Positions 25,779 through 35,781 are shown, numbered from the stretch's first letter. The stretch is DNA of 64,000 nucleotides from Lewinellaceae bacterium (GCA_020636435.1 JACJXX010000001.1:2745001-2809000); one strand, 5' to 3'. The notes: a model not told the origin generated them from the letters alone. Made by a program: numbers and translations.

Positions 25779-27008
25779 TCATCCCCGTCCTTCGGCCGGG
25801 TAAATTTTGCCTTTCAACAGCTTCTCCACCTCATCGAGAATATCCTCCGCCACCGCCGTTTTAGGTTTTAACTCAAATTTACGAATCTTATTGCCTTTGC
25901 CAATGATCGCGATCTTATTCGTATCGTAGTTGAAGCCGGCGCCTTTATCCTGAAGCGAGTTGAGGACGATGAGGTCGAAATTTTTCTTTGCCAGTTTGCT
26001 TTGGGCGTTGTCCAGTTCATTTTCCGTTTCCAGGGCGAAGCCCACCAGCAACTGGGCCGGCTCTTTTTTGCCGCCCAGGATAGCGGCGATATCCGGGTTT
26101 TTCACCAGCTCCAATCGAAGGGTGTCTCCGGTTTTTTTGATTTTCTGCACAGCGGCCTCCCGGGGCCGGTAGTCCGCCACTGCTGCCGCCAGAATGCCGA
26201 TATCGGCCTGCTGAAAAGCCTGTTCGGCGGCTTGGAGCATTTCCTCAGCGGTTTGCACCGGAATAACCTGCACTTTGCTTTCCCGGGGGGCCAGGCGGGA
26301 AGGGCCCAGTACCAGCGTCACCTCGGCACCGCGGCGGGCGGCCGCATCGGCCAGGGCCACGCCCATCTTTCCGCTCGAACGGTTGCCAATGAAGCGCACC
26401 GGGTCGATGGCCTCGTAGGTAGGGCCGGCGGTGATCAGGATTTTTTTTCCGGCAAGGCCCAGCTCGTTTTGCCAGAAGTGGTGGAGGAAAGCAACGATCT
26501 CTTCGGGTTCCGCCATCCGGCCTTCCCCGACCAATCCGCTGGCCAGTTCGCCATGGCCAACCGGAATGAGGTGGTTGCCGAATTCCTGCAGCCTCCTCAC
26601 ATTTTCCTGAGTGGCGGGGTGGCGCCACATATCCAGGTCCATTGCCGGAGCAAAGAAAACCGGGCACCGTGCCGAAAGGTAGGTGGCCGTGATGATGTTG
26701 TCGCTCATGCCCGCCGCCATTTTTGCCAGCGAAGCCGCCGTCAGCGGCGCGACGACCATGACGTCGGCCCAAAGGCCCATTTCGACATGGCTGTTCCAAC
26801 TGGCTTCCGAGCTGATATCGGTATAAACCGGCCTTTTGGAAAGGGTGGACAAGGTGAGCGGGCTGATAAAATCGGCGCCTGATTTGGTCATCAACACCTG
26901 CACTTCCGCCCCGGCCCGGATGAATTGGCGCACCAGGAAAGCGGCTTTATACGCGGCTATGCTGCCGGTAACGCCAAGCAGGATTTTTTTACCCGTCAGG
27001 TTTGCCAT
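25779..27008 (-). CDS. coaBC: Bifunctional phosphopantothenoylcysteine decarboxylase/phosphopantothenate-cysteine ligase
   Basis: CoaBC carries out two steps of coenzyme A synthesis. From 27008 it has 409 residues, the normal size. The N-terminal flavoprotein (CoaC) half shows GVTGSIAAYKAAFLVRQF, the active-site histidine in NSHVEMGLWADVMVVAP, and PAMDLDMW. The C-terminal CoaB half begins ILITAGPTYEAIDPVRFIGN and ends with LLVGFALETEN and NKIAIIGKG. It lies directly downstream of rpoZ (108-bp gap). Confidence 0.96.
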   Translation of the reverse strand: MANLTGKKILLGVTGSIAAYKAAFLVRQFIRAGAEVQVLMTKSGADFISPLTLSTLSKRPVYTDISSEASWNSHVEMGLWADVMVVAPLTAASLAKMAAGMSDNIITATYLSARCPVFFAPAMDLDMWRHPATQENVRRLQEFGNHLIPVGHGELASGLVGEGRMAEPEEIVAFLHHFWQNELGLAGKKILITAGPTYEAIDPVRFIGNRSSGKMGVALADAAARRGAEVTLVLGPSRLAPRESKVQVIPVQTAEEMLQAAEQAFQQADIGILAAAVADYRPREAAVQKIKKTGDTLRLELVKNPDIAAILGGKKEPAQLLVGFALETENELDNAQSKLAKKNFDLIVLNSLQDKGAGFNYDTNKIAIIGKGNKIRKFELKPKTAVAEDILDEVEKLLKGKIYPAEGRG

Positions 27009-27116
27009 TTCGGTAGATGGTATGGACTCGGAGAGCAGTTGAACCAAACAGCCGGCCCGGCCGAAGATGAGGTGGCAAGGGCCGGCTGTTCAGATTTCAT
27101 TTCGGGCCGGTTGGGT

Positions 27117-27479
27117 TCAATCCTGGAATCCTTCTTCCTCCTCCTCTCTCTGCCTTTTCTTGTTGTAGCGGTAATAAATTTCATCCTTGACAAACTCCTC
27201 CATGGCTATGATCACCGGGTTGGGAAGGCGCTCGTAGAATTTCGATATTTCGATCTGCTCCTTGTTCTCACTCACCTCTTCGATGGTGTCGGAGGAAACA
27301 GCAAACTCTTCCAGCTTCTGGTGCAGTTCCTGCTTGAGATCTACGGACAGTTGCTTGGAACGCTTGGTGATGATGCACAACACCTCGTAAATATTGCTGG
27401 TCTTTCCGGCCAGGGAGTGAACGTCGCGTGCCCGGACATTAGGATCCAGCCCTTGCACTTGAGTTTTGATATCCGACAT
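27117..27479 (-). CDS. rpoZ: RNA polymerase omega subunit (Rpb6 family)
   Basis: A 120-residue protein with a short omega-like core (DVHSLAGKTSNIYEVLCIITKRSKQL) followed by an acidic and basic tail typical of the Bacteroidota version. Omega helps assemble RNA polymerase. Its start overlaps the bamD coding end by 41 nt in another frame, so the two are translationally linked. The order bamD, rpoZ, coaBC, DUF4835 is conserved in Bacteroidota. Confidence 0.9.
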   Translation of the reverse strand: MSDIKTQVQGLDPNVRARDVHSLAGKTSNIYEVLCIITKRSKQLSVDLKQELHQKLEEFAVSSDTIEEVSENKEQIEISKFYERLPNPVIIAMEEFVKDEIYYRYNKKRQREEEEEGFQD

Positions 27480-28278
27480 TATCTAGCTTATTTAATGATT
27501 CTCTGGACTGATTATAAATCGAATTGACATCCTTGCTGTAGCGGCTATCCGGGAAACGGGCCAAAAATTCCGAAGCCCGGTCTCTGGATTCCTGATACCG
27601 CTCTTTCTGTTTATCGACAAAGCTGTTCCTCGCCAGCTGATAGGCTGAGCGAATGATCATGTAACGTATGTTCTCTGCATTTTCCGTGTCCGGAAAATCC
27701 TTCAGTACATTATCAAAGGTCTGTATGGCCGCCTGGTACTCCCGCAGGTCGAAGTAAAGCTCTGCGCTTTCGTAGGCTTTGCGCTCCAGTTTGTTCCGCA
27801 TCTCGTCGATGAGGCGGTTGCACTCTTCTACCCGCGAGCTGTTGGGGTAGGTATTGACAAACAGCTGAAACCCTTCGATCGCCTGGGCCGTGTAGGACTG
27901 GTCGAGGCGAAAAACGGGCGAAAGCTGGTAGTTTGCATAAGCGGACATAAAGTCGGCTTCTTCTCTCAGGCTGCTGCCGCCGTAGGTATTGGAAAAGTTC
28001 TTAAAATAATAGGACGCCAGGATGTACTGCTCCAAATAATAATAGGTGTAGGCGTACTTGAAATAAATTTCCTCGGCTTCCTTTTTGCCCCGGTAGCTGC
28101 TGATGATCAGCTCGAACAAAGACTGAGCCTTCTGATACTCTTCCGCATCGTAGTATTCCAGCGCTTTGGCGTAAATGCGGTCAACGTCTCCGCTTGACCT
28201 GATTTTCTCAAACTCGCTCTTGCAGGCGCTGAGCAACAAACTCACCCCAATGAAGGCTAATAAAAGGCTTTTTTTCAT
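27439..28278 (-). CDS. bamD: Outer membrane assembly lipoprotein BamD
   Basis: A 279-residue TPR lipoprotein of the BAM complex that inserts beta-barrel proteins into the outer membrane. The signal peptide ends in the lipobox LLSAC (Cys19). Five TPR-like helix pairs follow (ALEYYDAEEYQKAQSLFELI, YAYTYYYLEQYILASYYFKN, AIEGFQLFVNTYPNSSRVEE, LYFDLREYQAAIQTFDNVL). The start is supported by the lipobox position. It heads the cluster with rpoZ, coaBC and the DUF4835 gene. Confidence 0.94.
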   Translation of the reverse strand: MKKSLLLAFIGVSLLLSACKSEFEKIRSSGDVDRIYAKALEYYDAEEYQKAQSLFELIISSYRGKKEAEEIYFKYAYTYYYLEQYILASYYFKNFSNTYGGSSLREEADFMSAYANYQLSPVFRLDQSYTAQAIEGFQLFVNTYPNSSRVEECNRLIDEMRNKLERKAYESAELYFDLREYQAAIQTFDNVLKDFPDTENAENIRYMIIRSAYQLARNSFVDKQKERYQESRDRASEFLARFPDSRYSKDVNSIYNQSRESLNKLDNVGYQNSSARAGS

Positions 28279-28470
28279 AAGGCTGCAAAATTACGGTTTT
28301 TTAAGCAATCGCACAACACCGAATTTCCATGGGGAAACGCACAGTGCGCGCCGGCAGTTTTAATAAGGTGCAAAAAAGGGCGAAAATGGTTGGTCGAAAG
28401 GCCTTTTCCGGGCACTATTGTTCTTATTTGACGTAAAACTATTATTTTAGTACCCCAAACAGCAAGCGGT

Positions 28471-29451
28471 ATGACGGAAAGGCCTGCGCCTTACAACGAA
28501 GAAGATGCTTCGAAGATCAAGCGCCTGGAACATTTCAGGATTTATTACAACCATACCATCCATCCGGAATTGTTGCGGATGGAGCGCCTGCGCATCCGCC
28601 TGCTGCGCCTGTTGTTCTTTTCCACCCTCTTCATGCTGGGCGTCCTGCTGTTTGGGTTTTACATCAATATACTGGCCCTGACGCTGCTGTTGGCCATTCC
28701 CCTGGGGGGGTATATTTCCTACCTCATCTACCGGATGCAGCGTTTCCGCCTGACCTTCAAGCCCAACGTCGTCAGCCTCATCCTCGATTTTATCGATGAC
28801 GGCATGAACTTCGACCCGGCTCATCCGCTGAAGTACGACCCCAAAAAGGAGATCGGAAAGGACCAGTTTCTGAAAAGCCGGATTTTTGCCACCAAGGCGC
28901 CCTTTTATTCCGGCGAGGATTTTATCTCGGGGCGCATCGGCGAAATGGATTTTGAAATGTCGGAACTCCTGGTCCAGGAGCTTTCTCCGGTGGACAACCG
29001 CCTGGATGAAGTCTTCAGAGGCGTATTCATGCACGCTACCTTCCCTGAAGAAACCCGCGGCAGGGTGATCATCTGGCCGCGCCGCCTCCGGCAGTTTCAC
29101 ACCAAAGCGATCAAGGATTTTACCTGGGAGAAAGGCCAGAACCAGGATGACGAGGTCAACAACCAGAAATTCAAGGAGATTTTTCTCACCTACGCTACGG
29201 AGGATACCCACGTGGAGGGCATCTTGTCAGAACCCATGCAGGAGGCTATTGTCCGCTATTGCAACACTACCGGAAAAGACATGTTCATGTCTTTTATCAA
29301 TCGCGAGATTTACGCCGCAGTGAGTGAAGACAAGGACATCCTGGAGCCCCATTTTTTTCGCTCGAACCTCAGCTTCGACCTGGTGCGGAGTTTTTTTGAA
29401 GACATCAACCTGCTGCTGAGGATTGCGGAGGATTTTGACCAGACGCATTAG
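28471..29451 (+). CDS. DUF3137 family membrane protein
   Basis: A 326-residue protein. Residues about 50-90 hold two hydrophobic segments (LFFSTLFMLGVLLFGFYI and LALTLLLAIPLGGYISYLIY). The remainder is the DUF3137 domain: FYSGEDFISGRIGEMDFEMSE, VFRGVFMHATFPEETRGRVI, then LSEPMQEAIVRYCNTTGKDM and SFINREIYAAV. It is probably an inner-membrane protein with a large cytoplasmic domain of unknown role. It is divergent from bamD, with about 190 bp of shared upstream DNA, and an 8-bp tandem repeat begins 10 bp after its stop. Confidence 0.85.
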   Translation: MTERPAPYNEEDASKIKRLEHFRIYYNHTIHPELLRMERLRIRLLRLLFFSTLFMLGVLLFGFYINILALTLLLAIPLGGYISYLIYRMQRFRLTFKPNVVSLILDFIDDGMNFDPAHPLKYDPKKEIGKDQFLKSRIFATKAPFYSGEDFISGRIGEMDFEMSELLVQELSPVDNRLDEVFRGVFMHATFPEETRGRVIIWPRRLRQFHTKAIKDFTWEKGQNQDDEVNNQKFKEIFLTYATEDTHVEGILSEPMQEAIVRYCNTTGKDMFMSFINREIYAAVSEDKDILEPHFFRSNLSFDLVRSFFEDINLLLRIAEDFDQTH

Positions 29452-29460
29452 GGGGGGGGC

Positions 29461-29600
29461 ATGGGTTCATGGGTTCATGGGTTCATGGGTTCATGGGTTC
29501 ATGGGTTCATGGGTTCATGGGTTCATTGGTTCATGGGTTCATGGGTTCATGGGTTCATTGGTTCATTGGTTCATGGGTTCATGGGTTCATGGGTTCATTG
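29461..29600 (+). repeat. 8-bp tandem repeat (ATGGGTTC)n, about 17 copies
   Basis: The unit ATGGGTTC is repeated without a break for 140 bp; a few units read ATTGGTTC. It begins right after the DUF3137 gene stop. Every frame is open and reads MGSWVHGF, which is a translation artefact of the repeat. The rest of 29601-29729 shows no gene. Confidence 0.95.
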
Positions 29601-29729
29601 TTTTATTTTAGGTTTGACAACAGGTTTATCATCAAAATAACGTGGGGCCCATGAAATAGCATGCCTCTACTATTCAAGCGGGGGCATCCTGAAAGGATAT
29701 TCCTGCCCAAAAAGAAACCATTTTGAAAA

Positions 29730-31178
29730 TCAACCGCCCTCCCTTTCAAACAACTTATCCATACTCAAAGCAACATCCACCAATCCCAGGCTATGCTGGT
29801 TTTGTTTCAGCCCAAAAGTAGTGATGAGCGTCAGAAAAACTTGTTTCCGGGTTTTCGTCAACTCTTTAAAATGGGCTATTTTATTGCGTAGTTCCATCGC
29901 CACGGACTTGGTAATGGTAACTTCTGCGCTATAAAATTTCATTTCGCAAAGGTTGATCACATGGTCTTTGCGGTCGATCAAAAGGTCAATTTGCATGCCT
30001 TCTTCCTCCTCGTTTCCTTTTTTGTAAAAGGCAGAAGCTATTGAATAAACCCCGGAAATCCCCAGTGCTTTCTTGATTTGGGGAAGATGCTTGAGGCAAA
30101 TGCTTTCGAAGGCATAACCTGCCCAGCTCATATATTCCTGAGTTTGGCTGAGTTGCTGCCAAACCCCGTTGCCTTCGTTTCGGTTTTTTTCGATGAAGTG
30201 AATATAAAACAGGGAATATTCATCGGTTAGGCGATATACACTGTCCTTCTTTTTTTTTCCGAAAGGATAATTCATGGAAATAAAACCGGAGTGTAGCAAT
30301 TCCTCGAGAATCTTTGACGTGCCCCCACCTTTGGAAAGGCCGCTTTTTTGAACGATTTCAGAACGCGTCAGGCCTTTTCGCTTTTTGGCCAATGTCCGGA
30401 TCACTTTGACATGTGCTTTAGAATTTTCAAACAAGGAGCTGTATAACTTTGAAAATTCATCGTACAGCAACCCATTCTCAGAAAAGCATATTTGGTTGAT
30501 ATTTTGAGCAGCGCTTTTTCCAGCCTCAATTTCATCCAGGTAATGCGGCACGCCTCCCATTGCCATATACAAATGGAGGATTTGGTACCGGTCCAGGTTT
30601 ATGCTTTTTGCCTTCAGGAACTCTTCGGTTTCCGCCAGGTTAAAAGGTTTTAAGGCGAGGCGCCTGGTGATCCGGTTATGCAACCCGCCTTTATGGTGAA
30701 CCACTTTCCTGATCATCCACGAGGCTGCTGACCCGCAAATGACGACCACTATGTTTTGGTTTACGGCCCAGCTGTTCCAAAAAAAACTCAGCCCTTTTAA
30801 AAAGCCGGACCTATGCGTTGACAGCCATGGCAATTCATCTAAAAACACCACCATCTTCTCCGGCTTCTGCTTCATTTCCAAAAATTTTGACAAGAAATGG
30901 AAAGCTTCCAGCCAGTCTTTAGGCTGGGTTTGCGGAAAACTGCCCTTCGAAAAACTGGAAAGCTGTATCATGAAATTTCGAAGCTGTTCCTGGCGGGTAG
31001 CGTCTTGGATTCCCGTAATTTCAAAATCGATCCGCCCCTCATACACAGACTTTACCAGAAAGGTTTTTCCTACTCTCCGCCTGCCGATTACAGAAACCAT
31101 TTCCGCTTTCGGTGATTGTAAAGCCTTTTCTAATATCTTCCTTTCTTCAATCCTGCCAATTAGAGGAGTGTTTGTCAT
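29730..31178 (-). CDS. DUF234-type ATPase with C-terminal PD-(D/E)XK nuclease domain
   Basis: A 482-residue protein. The P-loop is VSVIGRRRVGKTFLV (K38) and Walker B is MVVFLDELPWL, with sensor-like VVVICGSAASWM. The middle holds a winged-helix (LTRSEIVQKSGLSKGGGTSKIL). The C-terminus, residues about 400-440, has EEEEGMQIDLLIDRKDHV and LCEMKFY, the D...E-x-K pattern of a PD-(D/E)XK nuclease (DUF234). These proteins are common and of unknown role in archaea and Bacteroidota. The gene stands alone and is preceded by a striking array of inverted repeats. Confidence 0.9.
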   Translation of the reverse strand: MTNTPLIGRIEERKILEKALQSPKAEMVSVIGRRRVGKTFLVKSVYEGRIDFEITGIQDATRQEQLRNFMIQLSSFSKGSFPQTQPKDWLEAFHFLSKFLEMKQKPEKMVVFLDELPWLSTHRSGFLKGLSFFWNSWAVNQNIVVVICGSAASWMIRKVVHHKGGLHNRITRRLALKPFNLAETEEFLKAKSINLDRYQILHLYMAMGGVPHYLDEIEAGKSAAQNINQICFSENGLLYDEFSKLYSSLFENSKAHVKVIRTLAKKRKGLTRSEIVQKSGLSKGGGTSKILEELLHSGFISMNYPFGKKKKDSVYRLTDEYSLFYIHFIEKNRNEGNGVWQQLSQTQEYMSWAGYAFESICLKHLPQIKKALGISGVYSIASAFYKKGNEEEEGMQIDLLIDRKDHVINLCEMKFYSAEVTITKSVAMELRNKIAHFKELTKTRKQVFLTLITTFGLKQNQHSLGLVDVALSMDKLFEREGG

Positions 31179-31186
31179 AGAAATTC

Positions 31187-31290
31187 TTTATTGCTCGCGA
31201 AATCTATGTTAAGATAGGCGTTTTTCGCGAACAATAAAAAATTATTGCTCGCGAAATCATGAAAAACATACCACTTTTCGCGAGTAATAC
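31187..31290 (-). promoter_or_regulatory. Fourfold operator-like inverted repeat TTATTGCTCGCGAAA
   Basis: Four near-identical copies in alternating orientation lie upstream of the ATPase start (31178): TTATTGCTCGCGAAAT (31188-31203), TTTTTCGCGAACAATAAA (31221-31238), TTATTGCTCGCGAAAT (31242-31257) and CTTTTCGCGAGTAATA (31274-31289). They pair into two hairpins of about 15-bp stem with loops of about 17 nt, one repeat period being 54 bp. The first copy is 9 bp from the start codon, over the expected ribosome site. The rest up to 31445 shows no gene. Confidence 0.7.
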
Positions 31291-31445
31291 AGACAAGAAT
31301 AGCTTCGTCTTAACGGCAAGATGATAGTACACTTTCTACCTATGGACAACATCATCGCTTTCCCCCTGCTTACGTCTAGCCAGCCAATATAACCATTCAG
31401 CCATTTTTTTACCCTGAGCTTGTCGAAGGGCAACCATCCAACCAC

Positions 31446-32603
31446 CTACCCCTCATCATGCAATATCAGCAACGGCACCGGGCTGTCGAACACCTCACGG
31501 GTTGTGGCGCTGACGTGGAAAGCCTCTTCCAGGAAGCCCCTTTGGCGGCGCACCATACAAAGCAGGTTGGCCTGATAATCTTCTACGAAGCTGTTGATGC
31601 TCTCGTTGATGTTCTGTTCGTCGAGTTCGTAGTGGAAGGAATGATCGACGCCTTCGAGGAAGATGTCCACAGTGGGGTCGATGCCGTCATCTTTGCTGCC
31701 GAGGCCCTGGTGGAAAACGTGAATCCTGGCGCCGAAGGCCCGAGCGATCTTAACGAGGACGGCCGTAACGCCGGAGTGGCTGATGCCTTCTTCGTCCACT
31801 GCAAAAACGATGGTTTTGATGGGTTGATAATGGTAGCCGTTGGGAATGGCCAGGACGGGCGTGCGGGTGCTTTTCATCACGCCGTTGGTGATGCTGCCGG
31901 TGAAAATCTCCTTGAGACCGGAGGCGCCTTGGGTGCCCATGACGATGAGGCCGTAGTCTCCTTTTTCCGCCAGGCTGGCGATAACAGGCACGGCGTCGCC
32001 CCGGATGATCTGGCTCTCGATCGTTGCTCCGCCGGCCAGCATGGGCTCTACCCGGTTGATGGCGGCCAGCATCTGCCCGGCGGCATCCTTTTCCATATAA
32101 GATTCAACCGACAGGAACATGCCGGCGGAGCTGTATACCTTGAAAGTATTGACCAGGGTAATACTGCTCCCAAACTTATTGGCAAGTTCTACGGCATAGA
32201 GCAAGGCGCTTTCCGCGTTTTTCGAAAAATCAGTCGGCACCAGTATTTTTTTCATCAGATTGCTCGTTTGGTGGATGCCGGCGATGGCCGCCTGGCGAAG
32301 CATTTCTTCTTTTTGATTGTTGCTGCCGCTCAACAAGACCTTTAAGACGATGCTCAGGTCTTCGACACTTGGAACCACCTGCTGGAAGAGCACCTGCCCG
32401 TTGATGGCCAGAGCCGGAATGCCGGCCACCTCATAGCCCATCAGCTCGTCAATATCAGTGACCTCCCGGATGGGAACATCGATCGAGAGGCTGCTCAATG
32501 CCTTTTGAAGATTGGCCTTCAGTTGCCGGTGTTTTGACGACCCGATACCCAACAACTCGATGCTTGGCTTTCCATCTTGCCCTTTCTCTTTAGACATGCC
32601 CAT
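31446..32603 (-). CDS. Thioredoxin-fold / double universal-stress protein
   Basis: A fusion of three domains. Residues about 10-80 resemble the small thioredoxin-like domain of MTH895 type (IELLGIGSSKHRQLKANL, VTDIDELMGYEVAGIPALAINGQVLF), but the usual C-x-x-C is replaced by SSKH. Two UspA domains follow: MKKILVPTDFSKNAESALLYA with the nucleotide loop LIVMGTQGASGLKEIFTGSI, and a more divergent second one ending VPLLILHDEG. The start at 32603 has GGGGGTGAG about 12 nt upstream; a start at 32654 is possible but lacks a ribosome site. It is divergent from the histidine kinase across two shared palindromes. Confidence 0.8.
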   Translation of the reverse strand: MGMSKEKGQDGKPSIELLGIGSSKHRQLKANLQKALSSLSIDVPIREVTDIDELMGYEVAGIPALAINGQVLFQQVVPSVEDLSIVLKVLLSGSNNQKEEMLRQAAIAGIHQTSNLMKKILVPTDFSKNAESALLYAVELANKFGSSITLVNTFKVYSSAGMFLSVESYMEKDAAGQMLAAINRVEPMLAGGATIESQIIRGDAVPVIASLAEKGDYGLIVMGTQGASGLKEIFTGSITNGVMKSTRTPVLAIPNGYHYQPIKTIVFAVDEEGISHSGVTAVLVKIARAFGARIHVFHQGLGSKDDGIDPTVDIFLEGVDHSFHYELDEQNINESINSFVEDYQANLLCMVRRQRGFLEEAFHVSATTREVFDSPVPLLILHDEG

Positions 32604-32743
32604 TGCTATGTTTTTCTCACCCCCTTTCCGGTATTCTTTCCGGCTTCCCAACATACGTGGAATGGTATTAATTGTAGATACTTAACGGGATATTCCAACC
32701 CTAGTTTACAGGGCAAAATCGCGTTAATGCATTTTTTTAAAGA

Positions 32744-32777
32744 TGACTTTTGTCACTCCCCATGCTGACTTTTGTCA
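32744..32777. promoter_or_regulatory. Paired CRP/FNR-type palindromes TGAC-TTTT-GTCA
   Basis: TGACTTTTGTCA occurs at 32744-32755 and again at 32766-32777, with centres 22 bp apart, about two helical turns. The site lies between the divergent universal-stress gene and the histidine kinase gene. TGAC-N4-GTCA has the form of a CRP/FNR-family operator, and a receiver-CRP fusion regulator is encoded 2 kb away. A third copy lies at 36053-36064. Confidence 0.6.
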
Positions 32778-32890
32778 TTTTTTGGCGGCTTTCATTGGCG
32801 CTATTTTGCCCTCTCATTCATCATGCAGGCCAGACGAATTACTTTGTGAATAAACGAAGCAGTCATAATCATCTATCGGAAGATGCTTTA

Positions 32891-34525
32891 ATGCTGAACG
32901 CCATCATCGAAACGGCGACGGATGGGATCATTGCTATTGGCGAAGATGGCATTATCGAACTGGTCAATTCGGCCGCTGCCCACCTGTTTGGTTATGAGAT
33001 CGAGGAACTCCAGGGCAATAGCGTGAGTATGCTGATGCCGGCGCCCCACAGCCACCAACACGATGGCTACATTCAAAAATACCTGCAAACCGGCCAAGCC
33101 AGGATCATTGGTATTGGCAGGGAGGTCACGGGCAGGAAAAAAGACGGGGCTACCTTTCCCATCCGGCTCAGCATCAGCGAAGTCAAACTAAAGGATCGCC
33201 GCATCTTCACCGGCATCGTCCACGACCTCAGCCGCCAGAAAAAGATAGAAAAAGACCTCCGGGAAGAAAAGGAGAAAGCACAGCGTTATCTCGATATTGC
33301 CAATACCATTATCGTGGCCATTGGCCGGGAAGGAGACGTTCAACTGCTCAACGATAAAGGTTGCCGGGTGCTTGGGATACCGGAAGAAGAAGCCATCGGG
33401 CAGAACTGGTTCGACCTGGCCATACCGAAAGAAAACCGGCAGGAAATAAAAAGCGTCTTTCAGAGCCTGATGAAAGGCCGGGAGATCGACTACTACGAGA
33501 ACAATATCCTTACCCATACAGGAGAACGCAGGCTCATAGCCTGGCACAACTCCGTGCTCTACGACGAACAAGGCAATATAGCTGCGACCATCAGTTCCGG
33601 CATCGACATTACCGCGCAGCGGCAGGCCGAAGACCGCATCATCCGCCTGAATGCCGAACTGGAGAAGCGGGTGGAAGTCCGCACCGAAGAACTGGCCGAA
33701 GCCGTCAACCAACTGCTTGAAATCAACCAGAAACTCCAGTACGAGGTCAAGGAACGCAAAGCGGCGGAGGAAGAGATTCGCAAGAACGAATCCCGCCTCC
33801 GGCGGGCATTGGAAAAAGAAAAGGAACTGAGCAACCTCAAATCGCGCTTCGTTTCCATGGCCTCTCATGAATTTCGCACCCCGCTCAGCACCATCCTGTC
33901 TTCGGCCGACCTGATCGAGGCTTATACTTCCGAAGAACAGCAGAAAAAGCGCCTCCGGCACACGACCCGCATCAAATCCTCAGTGGCCAACCTGACCGGC
34001 ATCCTCAACGACTTTTTATCGCTCAGCCGCCTGGAAGAAGGGGCCTTCGAGGCGGAGCCTGCCTGGTTTGGGCTGGAAAAATTCTGGGAGGAAGTCACCG
34101 GAGAAATCCAGGGCCTGCTCCGCCCCGGCCAATACCTCAAAAAGGAGGGCCAGATGAAAGGCGTAAAGCTGTTCCTGGACAAAAAAATGCTCAAGAACAT
34201 CCTGTTCAATTTGCTGTCCAACGCCATCAAATACTCGGAAGACAACCAGCCCATCACCTGCCGGATAGAAGTGCTCGGCAATACCCTCAATATCGCCATC
34301 ATCGACCAGGGCATCGGCATTCCGGAAGAAGAGCAGCAGCACCTTTTTACCCGCTTTTTCCGCGCCCACAACGTCGAGAACATTCAGGGCACCGGCCTGG
34401 GGCTGAACATCGTCAAGCGTTATGTGGACCTGATGAACGGGTTGATCCGCTTCGAGAGCCGGCTGGGCGAGGGAAGCTCTTTTTTCGTAACCTTGCCCCT
34501 GCCGAAGGCTGAACCGGTTGTGTAA
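32891..34525 (+). CDS. PAS-PAS sensor histidine kinase
   Basis: A soluble sensor kinase of 544 residues from 32891. PAS 1 (IIETATDGIIAIGEDGIIEL, GYEIEELQGNSVSMLMP) is FixL-like; PAS 2 begins YLDIANTIIVAIGREGDVQL. A coiled coil follows (LNAELEKRVEVRTEELAEAV...), then HisKA with the phospho-accepting histidine in SMASHEFRTPLSTIL, and HATPase with NLLSNAIKYS, DQGIGIPEEE and GTGLGLNIV. Frames open further upstream (GTG 32846, ATG 32762) cross the operator palindromes, so 32891, with GGAAG upstream, is preferred. Its partner is probably the receiver-CRP protein encoded next. Confidence 0.9.
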   Translation: MLNAIIETATDGIIAIGEDGIIELVNSAAAHLFGYEIEELQGNSVSMLMPAPHSHQHDGYIQKYLQTGQARIIGIGREVTGRKKDGATFPIRLSISEVKLKDRRIFTGIVHDLSRQKKIEKDLREEKEKAQRYLDIANTIIVAIGREGDVQLLNDKGCRVLGIPEEEAIGQNWFDLAIPKENRQEIKSVFQSLMKGREIDYYENNILTHTGERRLIAWHNSVLYDEQGNIAATISSGIDITAQRQAEDRIIRLNAELEKRVEVRTEELAEAVNQLLEINQKLQYEVKERKAAEEEIRKNESRLRRALEKEKELSNLKSRFVSMASHEFRTPLSTILSSADLIEAYTSEEQQKKRLRHTTRIKSSVANLTGILNDFLSLSRLEEGAFEAEPAWFGLEKFWEEVTGEIQGLLRPGQYLKKEGQMKGVKLFLDKKMLKNILFNLLSNAIKYSEDNQPITCRIEVLGNTLNIAIIDQGIGIPEEEQQHLFTRFFRAHNVENIQGTGLGLNIVKRYVDLMNGLIRFESRLGEGSSFFVTLPLPKAEPVV

Positions 34526-34528
34526 TAC

Positions 34529-34590
34529 GGTTGTTTGTTGTTTGTTGTTCGTTGTTTGTTGTTCGTTGTTTGTTGTTTGTTGTATGTTGC
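34529..34590. repeat. GTTGTTTGTTGTTCG low-complexity array
   Basis: About 60 bp of alternating GTTTGTTGTTTGTTGTTCG units directly after the kinase stop. The same kind of sequence occurs at 18826. It separates kinase and regulator genes, which are therefore not tightly coupled. Confidence 0.6.
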
Positions 34591-34665
34591 CCGCCCGAAA
34601 CGCCTCTTGCCGCCGAACGATCAACAATCAACCGAGAACTAGCCACTAAAATCGCTGTTTCGTCT

Positions 34666-34673
34666 TATATTTG
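34666..34673 (+). promoter_or_regulatory. Likely -7 box of the receiver-CRP gene
   Basis: TATATTTG fits the Bacteroidota -7 consensus TAnnTTTG and lies 65 bp before the start at 34738. A clear -33 box is not visible. Confidence 0.4.
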
Positions 34674-34737
34674 TGGCAGTAGGCGGTGGAACGCCCTCGC
34701 CTGCTCGTTTTAATCTACCAAGTACAACCAGCAAACA

Positions 34738-35781
<1,044 letters not shown>

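Noticed and set aside
29423..29654. Open frames reading MGSWVHGF repeats
   Set aside because: They are the product of an 8-bp tandem repeat read in all frames.
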